A DNA stretch of 64,000 bases from Pelagibacterium limicola (lineage in GTDB: Bacteria > Pseudomonadota > Alphaproteobacteria > Rhizobiales > Devosiaceae), in NCBI RefSeq assembly GCF_015694405.1, contig NZ_JADQDB010000001.1, forward strand, positions 496,001-560,000, given 5' to 3'. How positions within the stretch are numbered: the first letter of the stretch is position 1; every line of letters starts with the position of its first letter. Below are positions 45,737 to 54,452 of the stretch, piece by piece. Position numbers and translations under genes: made by a program. The notes below the pieces were generated by a model that was given only the letters and a program-made list of their open reading frames with translations, was not told the DNA's origin and searched no databases.

Positions 45737-46219
45737 GTGACTTCGAGATTTTGGATCTTGGTGGCATTGTTGGGGCCCACGCTGGCCCCCGAGGTGGCCT
45801 CCGCTCAAAACCCCGGCAATGGCGGGCCTCCGGAGACACCCCCAGGATTGGAAAATTCCCCCGCGACCCCGCCCGACTACGCAGCCAGCGGCGGGAACGG
45901 TCCGCCCGACCACGCAACGGGTGCCGGCACGCCGCAGCCCGCCAGTCCGCCACCCGCCCAAGATGGCCCGGGGCTCCCCCAGGCTGGAAATCCCAACCAG
46001 AAGGACCTCGCGTTGGAAGCGGTCCAGACCGGGCGAGCTGTATCTTTCGGCGTCGTACTCGATCAGGCCCGCAAAACGGCTAGAGGGGACTTCATAGACG
46101 GCAGGCTCGTCACGGTGGAGGGTGTCCTTCTTTATCAGGTGCTTATGCTGCTTGAGGACGGGACCCTGGAATACCTCTACTATTATGCGAATACGGGAAA
46201 CCCTGTGGTGAGGCGATAA
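45737..46219 (+). CDS. Secreted Pro/Gly-rich protein with PepSY-like C-terminal domain, FeuN-like
   Basis: 160 aa from GTG 45737; a TTG at 45668 could extend it. Residues 1-23 form a signal peptide (LVALLGPTLAPEVASA). Residues about 24-85 are a Pro/Gly/Ala/Asn-rich linker; the last 70 residues (ALEAVQTGRAVSFGVVLD, then YQVLMLLEDGTLEYLYYYAN) look like one PepSY domain. Its stop overlaps the response-regulator start by one base (TAATG). In Sinorhizobium, small periplasmic FeuN next to feuPQ inhibits the sensor FeuQ; this protein may do the same. Homology to FeuN is inferred, not shown. Confidence 0.7.
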   Translation: MTSRFWILVALLGPTLAPEVASAQNPGNGGPPETPPGLENSPATPPDYAASGGNGPPDHATGAGTPQPASPPPAQDGPGLPQAGNPNQKDLALEAVQTGRAVSFGVVLDQARKTARGDFIDGRLVTVEGVLLYQVLMLLEDGTLEYLYYYANTGNPVVRR

Positions 46220-46884
46220 TGCGCGCGCTCATCGTCGAAGACGATATCCGTATATCGGCCACCGTCACTTCCGCCCTCGGAGAGGCTGAGTTTTCCGTGC
46301 GCCAAGTCGCGAACGGCGAACAGGCCTGGCCGGTCGCCATGGAAGAGAACTTCGATATCATCGTTCTCGATCTTGGGCTGCCGGGGCTCGATGGCATGAC
46401 CTTGCTCAGGCAATGGCGCGCGAGCGGAATGTCCACGCCTATTATCGTGCTCACCGCACGCAGCCATTGGGCCGAGCGCGTGGATGGCATTGAGGCGGGG
46501 GCGGACGACTATCTCGTAAAGCCTTTCCGTTCCGAAGAACTGCTCGCACGCATCAAGGCTATCCTGCGGCGAACAGCCGAACCCTCCCGCACAAGGATTG
46601 AAATCGGCGATCTCGTTCTTCAGACGCAAGGCAAGGAGGTTCGGCGCAATGGGGACCTAGTTCCCATGCCGCCTTTCGAATACCGGCTGCTTGCCTATCT
46701 TGCCCAAAAAGCCGGAAAGGTCGTATCCCAATCCGAACTTTCCGAATACTTGCACGACACCAAATCGCCCCGGGATTTCAACTCCATCGAACGGCTGGTC
46801 GCTCGAGTACGCAAGCGCCTCGGACCCGAGATAATCAAGACGCAAAGAGGCTTTGGATATTATGTCGAGGAGCGACCGCGGTGA
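46219..46884 (+). CDS. OmpR/PhoP-family response regulator
   Basis: 221 aa. Receiver domain with acidic pocket EDD (residues 7-9), phospho-acceptor Asp in IIVLDLGLPG (about residue 51), Thr in VLTARS and Lys in DDYLVKPF. The C-terminal winged helix (about 125-220) has the NSIERLVARVRKRL recognition region. It overlaps the kinase gene as GTGA and is coupled to the PepSY gene before it. Confidence 0.93.
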   Translation: MRALIVEDDIRISATVTSALGEAEFSVRQVANGEQAWPVAMEENFDIIVLDLGLPGLDGMTLLRQWRASGMSTPIIVLTARSHWAERVDGIEAGADDYLVKPFRSEELLARIKAILRRTAEPSRTRIEIGDLVLQTQGKEVRRNGDLVPMPPFEYRLLAYLAQKAGKVVSQSELSEYLHDTKSPRDFNSIERLVARVRKRLGPEIIKTQRGFGYYVEERPR

Positions 46885-48257
46885 CGGGGACATCCCTGCG
46901 CTGGCGATTGCTGCTGGGGGCAGCCATCTGGATTGCAGTGGCATTGATCGCCTTGGGTGCGATCATGGTCGGCCTGTTCCGGGAACACGTGATAGCCGGG
47001 GCCGCTGCAGATCTTCGGGCCAGCCTGAACCGGGTGGTCGCCGAACTCGACCCTTCCGCTCTCGCCACATTGGTTCAGCCGCTCGCCGACCCCCGATACG
47101 AACTACCCTATGGCGGCCTTTATTGGCAGGTCGAGAATACGCTGGACGGCAGATTGCTACGCTCACCCTCGCTTTTCGATTGGGCTTTGTTTCCCGATCC
47201 AGCGGCGGATGGCACAATCGCCTGGCTGGATGGCCCGTCAGGTTCAAAACTGATTGTCCTCAGCCGCGTGGTGCGATCCACACTAAATCCGGACATGCCC
47301 TCTTTCCGGGTAACGCTAGCCCAGGACCAAGCCGACATCGACCGGGCGGTCCGGCGCTTTGCGACCCAGATGGTCCCCGCCATTCTTCTGGTGTGGCTGC
47401 TTCTGCTGGTTGCCGCATTTCTCCAGGTTCACCTGGGCCTTGCTCCGCTCCACAGGTTGCGGGTGGGATTGCAAGATATAAGGGCAGGCCGTGCCCAGAG
47501 CCTAAACGACGGTCTTCCCCTGGAGCTGGCGCCCTTGACCGCCCAATTCAATGCCATGCTCGCCGAGCAGCGCACCTCACTGGAATTTGCGCGGGCAAGA
47601 GCCGCCGATTTGGCGCATGGTCTGCGGACGCCTCTCTCCGCCTTGCAGGCCACGGCTGATCGCTTGAGAAGGCTAGGCGATCACGAAGAGGCTCACGCCG
47701 TCGAGACCTTGTGCACGGTCATGACGGACCGCGTAGATTATCAACTCCGCCTCACGCAATTGCGGCTCCGGGCGGCGTCCGGAGAGGCCCAGACCCAACT
47801 CTGCCGACCGATCGACCAGGCTGCTAACGTGTTGCAGAAAACCACGAAAGGCGAGGCGCTGGCATGGAACATCGACTGTCCCATCGACCTCTGGGTCAGG
47901 ATAGACCGACATGACCTCATCGAGCTGATAGGCGTCCTTCTCGAAAATGCCGTCCGCCACGCGCGGGCGAGAATTGAAATCGCCGTGTCGCAAACAGAAT
48001 CCATGGCTGAAGTCGTTATCGCCGACGATGGCCCCGGCATGAGCGATGCAGAAATCGCTTCCGCCTTTGAGCGTGGCGTGCGCTTTGACGAAAAAGGGGA
48101 CCGGACAGGGCTCGGCCTTGCCATCGCTTTTGATATAGCCACCCTTAACGAGGGGCACCTCGAGATTGGAAAGTCATCGCTTGGAGGGCTCATGGCGACC
48201 CTTGCGCTGCCCTTGTCACCGGAAAGAAGGGCATTCCCCGACGAAGGCGGCGCCTAA
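46881..48257 (+). CDS. Sensor histidine kinase
   Basis: 458 aa, GTG start. Transmembrane helix 1 at about 10-35, a periplasmic domain of about 125 residues, helix 2 at about 160-185, then a HAMP-like linker. The H-box is DLAHGLRTPLSALQ (His near residue 245). The ATPase domain has the N-box (LLENAVRHA), G1 DDGPGMSD and G2 GLGLAIA. The periplasmic part is where the PepSY protein could bind. Partners the response regulator. Confidence 0.92.
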   Translation: MTGTSLRWRLLLGAAIWIAVALIALGAIMVGLFREHVIAGAAADLRASLNRVVAELDPSALATLVQPLADPRYELPYGGLYWQVENTLDGRLLRSPSLFDWALFPDPAADGTIAWLDGPSGSKLIVLSRVVRSTLNPDMPSFRVTLAQDQADIDRAVRRFATQMVPAILLVWLLLLVAAFLQVHLGLAPLHRLRVGLQDIRAGRAQSLNDGLPLELAPLTAQFNAMLAEQRTSLEFARARAADLAHGLRTPLSALQATADRLRRLGDHEEAHAVETLCTVMTDRVDYQLRLTQLRLRAASGEAQTQLCRPIDQAANVLQKTTKGEALAWNIDCPIDLWVRIDRHDLIELIGVLLENAVRHARARIEIAVSQTESMAEVVIADDGPGMSDAEIASAFERGVRFDEKGDRTGLGLAIAFDIATLNEGHLEIGKSSLGGLMATLALPLSPERRAFPDEGGA

Positions 48258-48365
48258 CCTGACAATCTGCTGACATTCACGTCAGAAAAATCACAGTAAA
48301 ATCAACAAGTTATATTGGAACCGCCTGCGCGCGCCTCCGTTATGGGGAGGTCGACATTGATCGAT

Positions 48366-48409
48366 GTGCGCACGGTGGCCAATTGGCCCCCCGCGGCCAC
48401 CGTGCGCAC
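48366..48409. terminator. Large stem-loop between the kinase and the 66-residue membrane protein
   Basis: Perfect 15-bp inverted repeat GTGCGCACGGTGGCC / GGCCACCGTGCGCAC with a 14-base loop. The 5' arm also takes part in the palindrome GGCCAATTGGCC (48378-48389), so two alternative folds compete. No T-tract follows on the plus strand. It may end the kinase transcript or control the small gene at 48432. Confidence 0.5.
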
Positions 48410-48431
48410 CTAGTCAGACGGGAGAATAGCT

Positions 48432-48632
48432 ATGACCATCGAACACGAAACCATGGTTGAACGCCCACTGGAGCAAGAGACCGTGGTCACGACGGGCACC
48501 GATCCGTTCGTCATCGTCGCCGGCATCATAGTGGCCATCCTGCTCGCATCGCTGCTGCTCTGGTATATCGGCGGCGCTGGAGAGCACGGCTCGGTAACGG
48601 TCGATCTGCCGGAAGTCACGATCCGCGAATAG
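48432..48632 (+). CDS. Small single-pass membrane protein of unknown function
   Basis: 66 aa. About 25 hydrophilic residues with many Glu and Thr, one transmembrane helix at about 26-47 (FVIVAGIIVAILLASLLLWY), then a Gly/Val-rich tail ending in an acidic patch. ATG with a GGGAGAA site. I do not recognise it. It is between the two-component operon and an SH3 envelope protein and could be a small membrane regulator. Confidence 0.65.
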   Translation: MTIEHETMVERPLEQETVVTTGTDPFVIVAGIIVAILLASLLLWYIGGAGEHGSVTVDLPEVTIRE

Positions 48633-48709
48633 CCGACCGTGTTGGCGTCGAACACGTCGACCGGCACTATCCTCCCGCTCTTCTCCAACCCCGCAAAGGG
48701 AGACCTCAA

Positions 48710-49369
48710 ATGAAAAAGACAGCTCTTGCAAAAGCATTTCTCGCCGGCACTGCCGGCCTGCTCATGACCGGTGCAGCGTTGGCGCAGACAGCCACCGCAA
48801 CCGCCACGGTCGACCTCAACATCCGCTCCGGTCCTGGACCGCAACACCCAGTCGTCGGCGTAATCGCCAACGGCAGCACTGCCGTTGTCCAAGGGTGCCT
48901 CGATCAAAGCATGTGGTGCCAGGTGGAATACGCCGGCACTGTCGGTTGGGCATATTCCGATTATCTGACCGTCGATGCTCAGGGCCAGGCGATAGTGCTG
49001 ACCCAGCGCCCGGCCGAATTGATTGGCCCGGTTGAGGCCGATACGACCGCCAACTCCGCAGTGACCGGCGCCGCCGGTGGCGCGGTGGCTGGTGCCCTGA
49101 TCGGTGGACCGATCGGCGCCGCTGTAGGCGGGGCGATCGGAGCAACCGCTGGTATTGTCATCGATCCACCCGAAACCGCGCGGACCTATGTGACCTCCAA
49201 CCCCGTCACCACGGTCTATCTCGAAGGTGAAGTGGTCGTTGGTGCCCGGCTTCCCGAAACCGTGACCATCACGCCCATTCCGGACTATGAGTACAGTTAC
49301 GCTTATATCAACGGTGTACCTGTGCTGATCTCGCCGGCTGACCGGCAGATCGTCTACGTCTTCCGCTAA
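48710..49369 (+). CDS. Envelope protein: SH3 domain, glycine zipper, DUF1236
   Basis: 219 aa. A signal peptide of about 26 residues ends at ALAQ. A bacterial SH3 domain follows (about 30-92: NIRSGPGPQHPVVGVIANG, WCQVEYAGTVGWAYSDYL). Then a glycine-zipper segment (about 120-150, GGAVAGALIGGPIGAAVGG) that may insert in the outer membrane, and a DUF1236-type C-terminus (YINGVPVLISPADRQIVYVF). Such proteins are common in Hyphomicrobiales, function unknown. It probably contacts peptidoglycan or the outer membrane. Confidence 0.8.
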   Translation: MKKTALAKAFLAGTAGLLMTGAALAQTATATATVDLNIRSGPGPQHPVVGVIANGSTAVVQGCLDQSMWCQVEYAGTVGWAYSDYLTVDAQGQAIVLTQRPAELIGPVEADTTANSAVTGAAGGAVAGALIGGPIGAAVGGAIGATAGIVIDPPETARTYVTSNPVTTVYLEGEVVVGARLPETVTITPIPDYEYSYAYINGVPVLISPADRQIVYVFR

Positions 49370-49472
49370 TATAGCGCTGCCTAACAGCGAGCGGCCCCAG
49401 GTCGCCCGCTGGTTCGAAGACCCCAAGCGGCGAGCCGCACCTCCGTCTGGAATGTGCTCCAAAGGACTGGCT

Positions 49473-49508
49473 GCGGGGGGTTTTCACCAAAGCGAACGCG
49501 CCCCCCGC
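49473..49508 (+). terminator. GC hairpin with T-tract after the SH3 gene
   Basis: GCGGGGGG / CCCCCCGC with a 20-base loop, followed by TGCTTTTG. Weak rho-independent terminator shape in the 200-base gap between the SH3 gene and the opposing MFS gene. Confidence 0.4.
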
Positions 49509-49569
49509 TGCTTTTGTAGACGGCGAAGACCAAGGACCGCCTTCCTATCCGATCAACCTCGGCGCACCG

Positions 49570-50772
49570 TCAGGTCGGTGCTGGTGCTGTACGCGCTGCG
49601 CCGGCGCCCAGCGCCACCACAGCGGAGGCAAAGATCAGCACCGTCCCATTGGCGACAAAGACACTTTCAATCCCAATTAGGTCGAGGATAATGCCGCCGA
49701 GGGCAGCTCCCGTCGCAATGGCGAAGTTGATGGCCGCGACGAGTAACCCGCCCCCGCTTTCGGCCTCATCGTTCACCGACCGCGCGATCCATGCCGACCA
49801 CGCCACCGGGACCGTCCCGAAGGCCAGGCCCCAAACGACGACAAGTACGAGAGCCGTAGGGTAGCCCGGCCCGCTACCCGCGAGCAGAAAAGCCATTGCC
49901 GCGATGACCAGAGGCATGGATGCCAACGTAGCGCGCAAGGAACGCGCGACAAGGAAACCTCCGAGATAGTTTCCCACGAAGTTGGCGATGCCGAATGCCA
50001 GCAGTGCCGCTGCAATGGCGGCAACGCCGGCCCCGGTGACGTCCTCAAGATATGGACGTACGTAGGTGAACATGGACATATGCCCGGTAAAGACGAGCAA
50101 GACGGCAATCATGGCAAGGCCAATACCGGGGCGGGCCAACAGTCGCACCAGAGTGCCCAAATTCACCTTTCCCCTGGGAGGCAGGGACGGCAGCACAGCC
50201 AGCTGGACGAGGAAAGTGACGACGCCTACACCGGCGGCGCCAACAAAGACGGTCCTCCAACCCCATATGTCGCCAGCGTAGCTGCCCACCGGGGCGGAAA
50301 AAATGGTGGCCGCCGAAACGCCGGAAACGACGATCGACAATGCTTTCGGCACGCTCGCCTGCGGCACGAGCCGCATGACGAGTGCGGTCGATAAGGCCCA
50401 AAAGCCACCCAGCGACACGCCGAGCAGAAGGCGTCCGAACAGCAAGACCGGCAGCGTATGCGCACTTGCGACAATGAGATTGGAAATCACAAGAATGAGG
50501 GAAAAGCCCAGCAAGACCTGCCGACGATCGAGCAAGCGCGTAACCGAGGCAACGGTGAGACCGGAAACGACACCCATTATTGCTGTGGCGGTCACGGCTT
50601 GTCCCGCGAGGCCTTCGGTAATGCCCAGATCGGCGGCGATTGGTGTCAAAAGGCTGGCGGGCAGAAATTCTGCTCCGACCAGGCCGAAGACACCAAGGCT
50701 GAGTGAAAAAACAGCCGCCCAGGCGGGAACCGTTACGGCCTCACCCTTCACAGCGTCGGTATTGGTGGTCAT
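49570..50772 (-). CDS. MFS transporter, DHA1 efflux family
   Basis: 400 aa with about twelve hydrophobic segments. Loop 2-3 motif A is seen as SVTRLLDRRQVLLG near residue 78; FGRLLLGVSLGGFWALS near 110 matches the NepI/AraJ-like group. Likely exports sugars, nucleosides or drugs by proton antiport. It is divergent from an AraC-type gene 97 bases away. Confidence 0.9.
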   Translation of the reverse strand: MTTNTDAVKGEAVTVPAWAAVFSLSLGVFGLVGAEFLPASLLTPIAADLGITEGLAGQAVTATAIMGVVSGLTVASVTRLLDRRQVLLGFSLILVISNLIVASAHTLPVLLFGRLLLGVSLGGFWALSTALVMRLVPQASVPKALSIVVSGVSAATIFSAPVGSYAGDIWGWRTVFVGAAGVGVVTFLVQLAVLPSLPPRGKVNLGTLVRLLARPGIGLAMIAVLLVFTGHMSMFTYVRPYLEDVTGAGVAAIAAALLAFGIANFVGNYLGGFLVARSLRATLASMPLVIAAMAFLLAGSGPGYPTALVLVVVWGLAFGTVPVAWSAWIARSVNDEAESGGGLLVAAINFAIATGAALGGIILDLIGIESVFVANGTVLIFASAVVALGAGAARTAPAPT

Positions 50773-50869
50773 GATAACAACGTCCGTCCTTTTGCGGTTG
50801 TCAGGACGGAAAATCTGACAGATGATCGATCACATGAATTCCGTTTTATTTGATTGAAAGTCCGGAACT

Positions 50870-51832
50870 ATGGTTGCCGTCCCAGCCGACCCCGTCAGTG
50901 AACTTCTTTCCGGCATGCGACTGCGGGGGGCCAGCTATTCCAAGCTCCTGTTTTCTCCACCATTTGGTCTCGCCTTTCCGGCAACCAGCGATGCCCAGTT
51001 CCATTTTCTTGTAAGCGGAAAGGCATTTCTCAAACTTGAGGGGGACGAGTCACCGACGCCGATTTCGTGCGGGGACGCCTTGTTGCTCCCGCGCGGCAGG
51101 GCGCATGCCATCGCGTCAGGTCCTGACGTCCGGCCGATGCCGTTCGAGAGTCTGCCGTCGTTGTCGCTTTGCGAAGGATTTTGCACGGTCGATGCCCATA
51201 AGGAGGAGGCGTGCCGCTCTCAGGACATATTGATGTTTACCGCGCGCCTCGAATTTGAAATGGCAACACTGCATCCGTTGCTCGATCTGATGCCGGACGT
51301 ATTGCGTGTCAGTTCACTCTTGGACCGCCAGCCTGAGATTCAGCCATTGCTTGCGGCAATGGAACGCGAGATGGCTTCCGAAAGAGCTGGTACCGCGAGC
51401 ATCCTCGCACGCCTCGCCGATGTGATCGCCGCGTCCGTCATAAGAGGATGGATCGAATGTGATTGCGGCGACTCGACAGGCTGGATCGCCGCCCTGCGAG
51501 ACGAACGGCTCGGTCGCGTCCTTTCCGCGGTGCACCGTGATCCGGGGCACAACTGGACGCTGGAGAATATGGCTGCACTCATGGGCAGTTCACGATCGGT
51601 TTTCGTTGAACGGTTCGCGGCTGCCACAGGACATACCCCGCTGCGCTATGTGACCGCCTTGCGCATGCGATTGGGGACCCAATGGATCATGCGCGACCGC
51701 GTGCCGATCGATCAGGCCGCCCGGCGGCTCGGATATCAGTCCCACGCTGCCTTCAGCCGCGCCTACAAACGCTTCGTGGGGTATCCGCCCGGCCACGCCA
51801 GAAGTCGGGACACCGCGGCGCAGAAAACGTGA
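50870..51832 (+). CDS. AraC-family transcriptional regulator with cupin domain
   Basis: 320 aa. The N-terminal cupin-like domain (about 1-190) starts LRGASYSKLLFSPP. The C-terminal AraC domain has two HTHs: the first around WTLENMAALMGSSRSVF, the second around PIDQAARRLGYQSHAAFS, closing with FVGYPPGHAR. It probably controls the divergent MFS gene. Confidence 0.9.
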   Translation: MVAVPADPVSELLSGMRLRGASYSKLLFSPPFGLAFPATSDAQFHFLVSGKAFLKLEGDESPTPISCGDALLLPRGRAHAIASGPDVRPMPFESLPSLSLCEGFCTVDAHKEEACRSQDILMFTARLEFEMATLHPLLDLMPDVLRVSSLLDRQPEIQPLLAAMEREMASERAGTASILARLADVIAASVIRGWIECDCGDSTGWIAALRDERLGRVLSAVHRDPGHNWTLENMAALMGSSRSVFVERFAAATGHTPLRYVTALRMRLGTQWIMRDRVPIDQAARRLGYQSHAAFSRAYKRFVGYPPGHARSRDTAAQKT

Positions 51833-51886
51833 CCGCAATCGCATTCCGGTCGGCACTTATTGCCAACGCTCCCAAGGGCAGGGACG

Positions 51887-53041
51887 TCAGTTACCGGCCA
51901 TTGCCCGGTCGAAGATATCGAGCGCCAACTCGCGAGTGAGCGCCACCGGATTACCGCCTGCCGTGGGGTCGACGATGGCCTTGTCGGCAATCTCGTCGCG
52001 GCGTCCGGAATCCACTCCAAACTCGGGCAGGGTATGCGGCACGTCAAGCGCGGCGCGCAGATCCAGAACAGCTTTCATGAAGGCATCAAAACTCGCTTCG
52101 AGACCGAGATAGGCAGCCAGTCGAACTATCCGCTCTTCGATGGCCCGCCGATTGGCAGCCAGCACATAGGGCATGAACACCGCGTTGGTCATGCCATGAT
52201 GGGTGTCATAGAGCGCACCGACCGGATGGGAGAGCGCATGAATGCCGCCTAGTCCCTTTTGGAAAGCGGTCGCACCCATTGCCGCTGCGCTCATCATGTG
52301 CCCGCGCGCTTCGATATCATTTGGATTGGCCGCAACTTTTGGCAGATTTTCGACCGAAAGCCTAATGCCCTCAAGCGCAATACCATCCGCGAGCGGGTGA
52401 TATCCAGGCGCGCAATAGGCCTCGAGGCAATGGGCCAGCGCATCGAACCCGGTACCGATGGTGATGAAGCGCGGCATACCGACGGTCAATTCCGGGTCAG
52501 CGATCACCACCTTCGGCATCATCATGGGGTGGAAAATCACCTTCTTTGTGTGCGTCTCCTCATCGGTAATGACCCCGGCGCGCCCGACTTCCGAGCCCGT
52601 ACCCGCTGTCGTCGGCACTGCGATAATGGGCAGGATGCCCTTAGGATCGGCGCGGGTCCACCAGTCTCCAATATCCTCGAAGTCCCACATCGGCCGGGTC
52701 TGCCCCGCCATGAAGGCGATGACCTTGGCCGTGTCGAGCCCCGACCCGCCACCGAAGGCGATCACGCCATCATGCCCGCCCTCGCGTAACACCTTGACCC
52801 CGGCCTCGACATTGGCTGCAACGGGATTGGGTTTGACATCGGCGAACAGCCTAACCTCAATCCCTGCGTCCCGAAGCAGCTTGATTGTGTTCTGCGTGAC
52901 GGGCAGGTCCGAAAGACCCTTGTCGGTAACGAGCAGCGGCTTGGCGATGCCTGTAGCCTTGAGTGCCTCGGGCAGTTCGGCAATGCGTCCGGTGCCGAAG
53001 CGCACGGATGTCGGGTAGTTCCAATTGGCCTTGATGGTCAT
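51887..53041 (-). CDS. Iron-containing alcohol dehydrogenase
   Basis: 384 aa, group III NAD-dependent alcohol dehydrogenase. Nucleotide site GGGSGLDTAK (about residue 97), metal-site region FDALAHCLEAY and HALSHPVGALYDTHHG, both with the expected His residues. It would oxidise an alcohol (or reduce the aldehyde). Last gene of the operon 59699-51887; it starts 9 bases after the aldehyde dehydrogenase stop. Confidence 0.92.
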   Translation of the reverse strand: MTIKANWNYPTSVRFGTGRIAELPEALKATGIAKPLLVTDKGLSDLPVTQNTIKLLRDAGIEVRLFADVKPNPVAANVEAGVKVLREGGHDGVIAFGGGSGLDTAKVIAFMAGQTRPMWDFEDIGDWWTRADPKGILPIIAVPTTAGTGSEVGRAGVITDEETHTKKVIFHPMMMPKVVIADPELTVGMPRFITIGTGFDALAHCLEAYCAPGYHPLADGIALEGIRLSVENLPKVAANPNDIEARGHMMSAAAMGATAFQKGLGGIHALSHPVGALYDTHHGMTNAVFMPYVLAANRRAIEERIVRLAAYLGLEASFDAFMKAVLDLRAALDVPHTLPEFGVDSGRRDEIADKAIVDPTAGGNPVALTRELALDIFDRAMAGN

Positions 53042-53050
53042 TTGCGGATC

Positions 53051-54430
53051 TCAGAGGGATTTTAGGTGAATGGATTTGGGCTGGGTGAGTGCGTGATAGC
53101 CGAGTTCGCCCATCGCACCACCCTTGCCAGTGTCCTTGACCCCAGTCCAGCATAGGGCGGGATCGATATAGTCGCAGCGATTGGCAAAAACGGTGCCGGT
53201 TTCGAGTTCATTGGCCAGCCGCGCTGCGACATCGAGGTCGGCGGTCCACACCGAAGCCGTCAACCCGTAAGGGCTGTCGTTCATCAGGCTTATGGCTTCC
53301 TCATCGTCAGCGACCTTCATGATCCCGACCACCGGGCCGAAGCTCTCCTCGGTCATAATGGACATCTGGTGATTGACGTCGACAAGGATTTCCGGAGCAA
53401 GCCAGGGTGAACCCTCGCCCCGCCCGGCGCTCGAATTGAGCAACGCGCGGGCGCCCTTGCGTTCAGCTTCGGCAATCTGCCCGCGTACATGATCGGCAAA
53501 CCGCGTCTGGGCCATCGGCCCAACGACCGTTTCAGGGTCGAAGGGATCGCCGAGTGTCCAGCCTTTGGCATTTTCGACAAACCGATCGAGGAAATTCTCG
53601 AACACCGGCGCGGCAACATAGATGCGCTCGACCCCGCAGCAGCTTTGACCCGAATTGAAGAACGCACCATCGACCAGGTTGCTCACGGCGTCATCGAGAT
53701 CGGCGTCGGCGCACACATAGGCCGGGTCCTTGCCGCCGAGTTCAAGCCCCATGGAGGCAAAGGTGCCTGCAGCAGCCTTCTCGATGCGGCGCCCGCCCTC
53801 GACCGATCCGGTGAACTGGATATGATCGATCCGGCCTGAGCCGATCAGCGCCTCGGTATCGGCATGGGAAAGTACGAGATTCTGGAAGAGCCCCTCGGGC
53901 AGCCCGGCCGCTTTGGCGGCGGCAGCAATGCGCTCGCCGACGAGCAGTGTTTGCGTTGCGTGCTTGAGGATCACGGCATTACCTGCAACCAGCCCCGGCA
54001 CGATGGAGTTGAGCGCAGTCATAAAGGGATAGTTCCATGGCGCGATGACCAGCACGATTCCAACTGGTTCACGGATCACGCGCCGAACGAAGCCCGGTTT
54101 TTCCGCCGGAACGACGGGGGCCAGGGCATGAGGAGCGAGATCGATCATGTAGCGCCCACGCTCTTCAACGCCTCGCTTCTCGCCGCCATATCGGACCGGG
54201 CGGCCCATTTGCCAGGCGAGTTCGGGAACGATCTCGTCATTCACCGCCACAAGCGCATCGATGAATTTTGTCACGGCATCAGCACGTTCGGCAAGCGAAG
54301 CCCGGCGCCAGTCCCGCTGGGCCGCCCTGGCGCGCGATATCGCTGCCTCGATTTCGCTACCGGTGGCGACCCTGCGCTCCGCATAAACTTGCCCGTTGAC
54401 GGGCGAGATGATCTTGACCGTGTCGGCCAT
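53051..54430 (-). CDS. Aldehyde dehydrogenase family protein
   Basis: 459 aa from ATG 54430; a TTG two codons earlier is possible. FTGSVEGGRRIEKAA (cofactor), LELGGKDPAYV (general base Glu) and the catalytic Cys in NSGQSCCGVERIYV are intact. The two adjacent Cys in the active site (SCCG) are less usual than SC[AV]. In a gamma-glutamylation pathway this enzyme would oxidise gamma-glutamyl-amino-aldehyde to the acid, as PuuC does. Confidence 0.92.
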   Translation of the reverse strand: MADTVKIISPVNGQVYAERRVATGSEIEAAISRARAAQRDWRRASLAERADAVTKFIDALVAVNDEIVPELAWQMGRPVRYGGEKRGVEERGRYMIDLAPHALAPVVPAEKPGFVRRVIREPVGIVLVIAPWNYPFMTALNSIVPGLVAGNAVILKHATQTLLVGERIAAAAKAAGLPEGLFQNLVLSHADTEALIGSGRIDHIQFTGSVEGGRRIEKAAAGTFASMGLELGGKDPAYVCADADLDDAVSNLVDGAFFNSGQSCCGVERIYVAAPVFENFLDRFVENAKGWTLGDPFDPETVVGPMAQTRFADHVRGQIAEAERKGARALLNSSAGRGEGSPWLAPEILVDVNHQMSIMTEESFGPVVGIMKVADDEEAISLMNDSPYGLTASVWTADLDVAARLANELETGTVFANRCDYIDPALCWTGVKDTGKGGAMGELGYHALTQPKSIHLKSL

Positions 54431-54452
54431 GTCCAATTCCTGTCGTTAAAAA

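Noticed and set aside
48270-48285. CTGAC-ATTCAC-GTCAG followed by AAAAA, after the kinase gene
   Set aside because: A 5-bp stem; the A-run would only suit a terminator on the opposite strand, where no gene ends.
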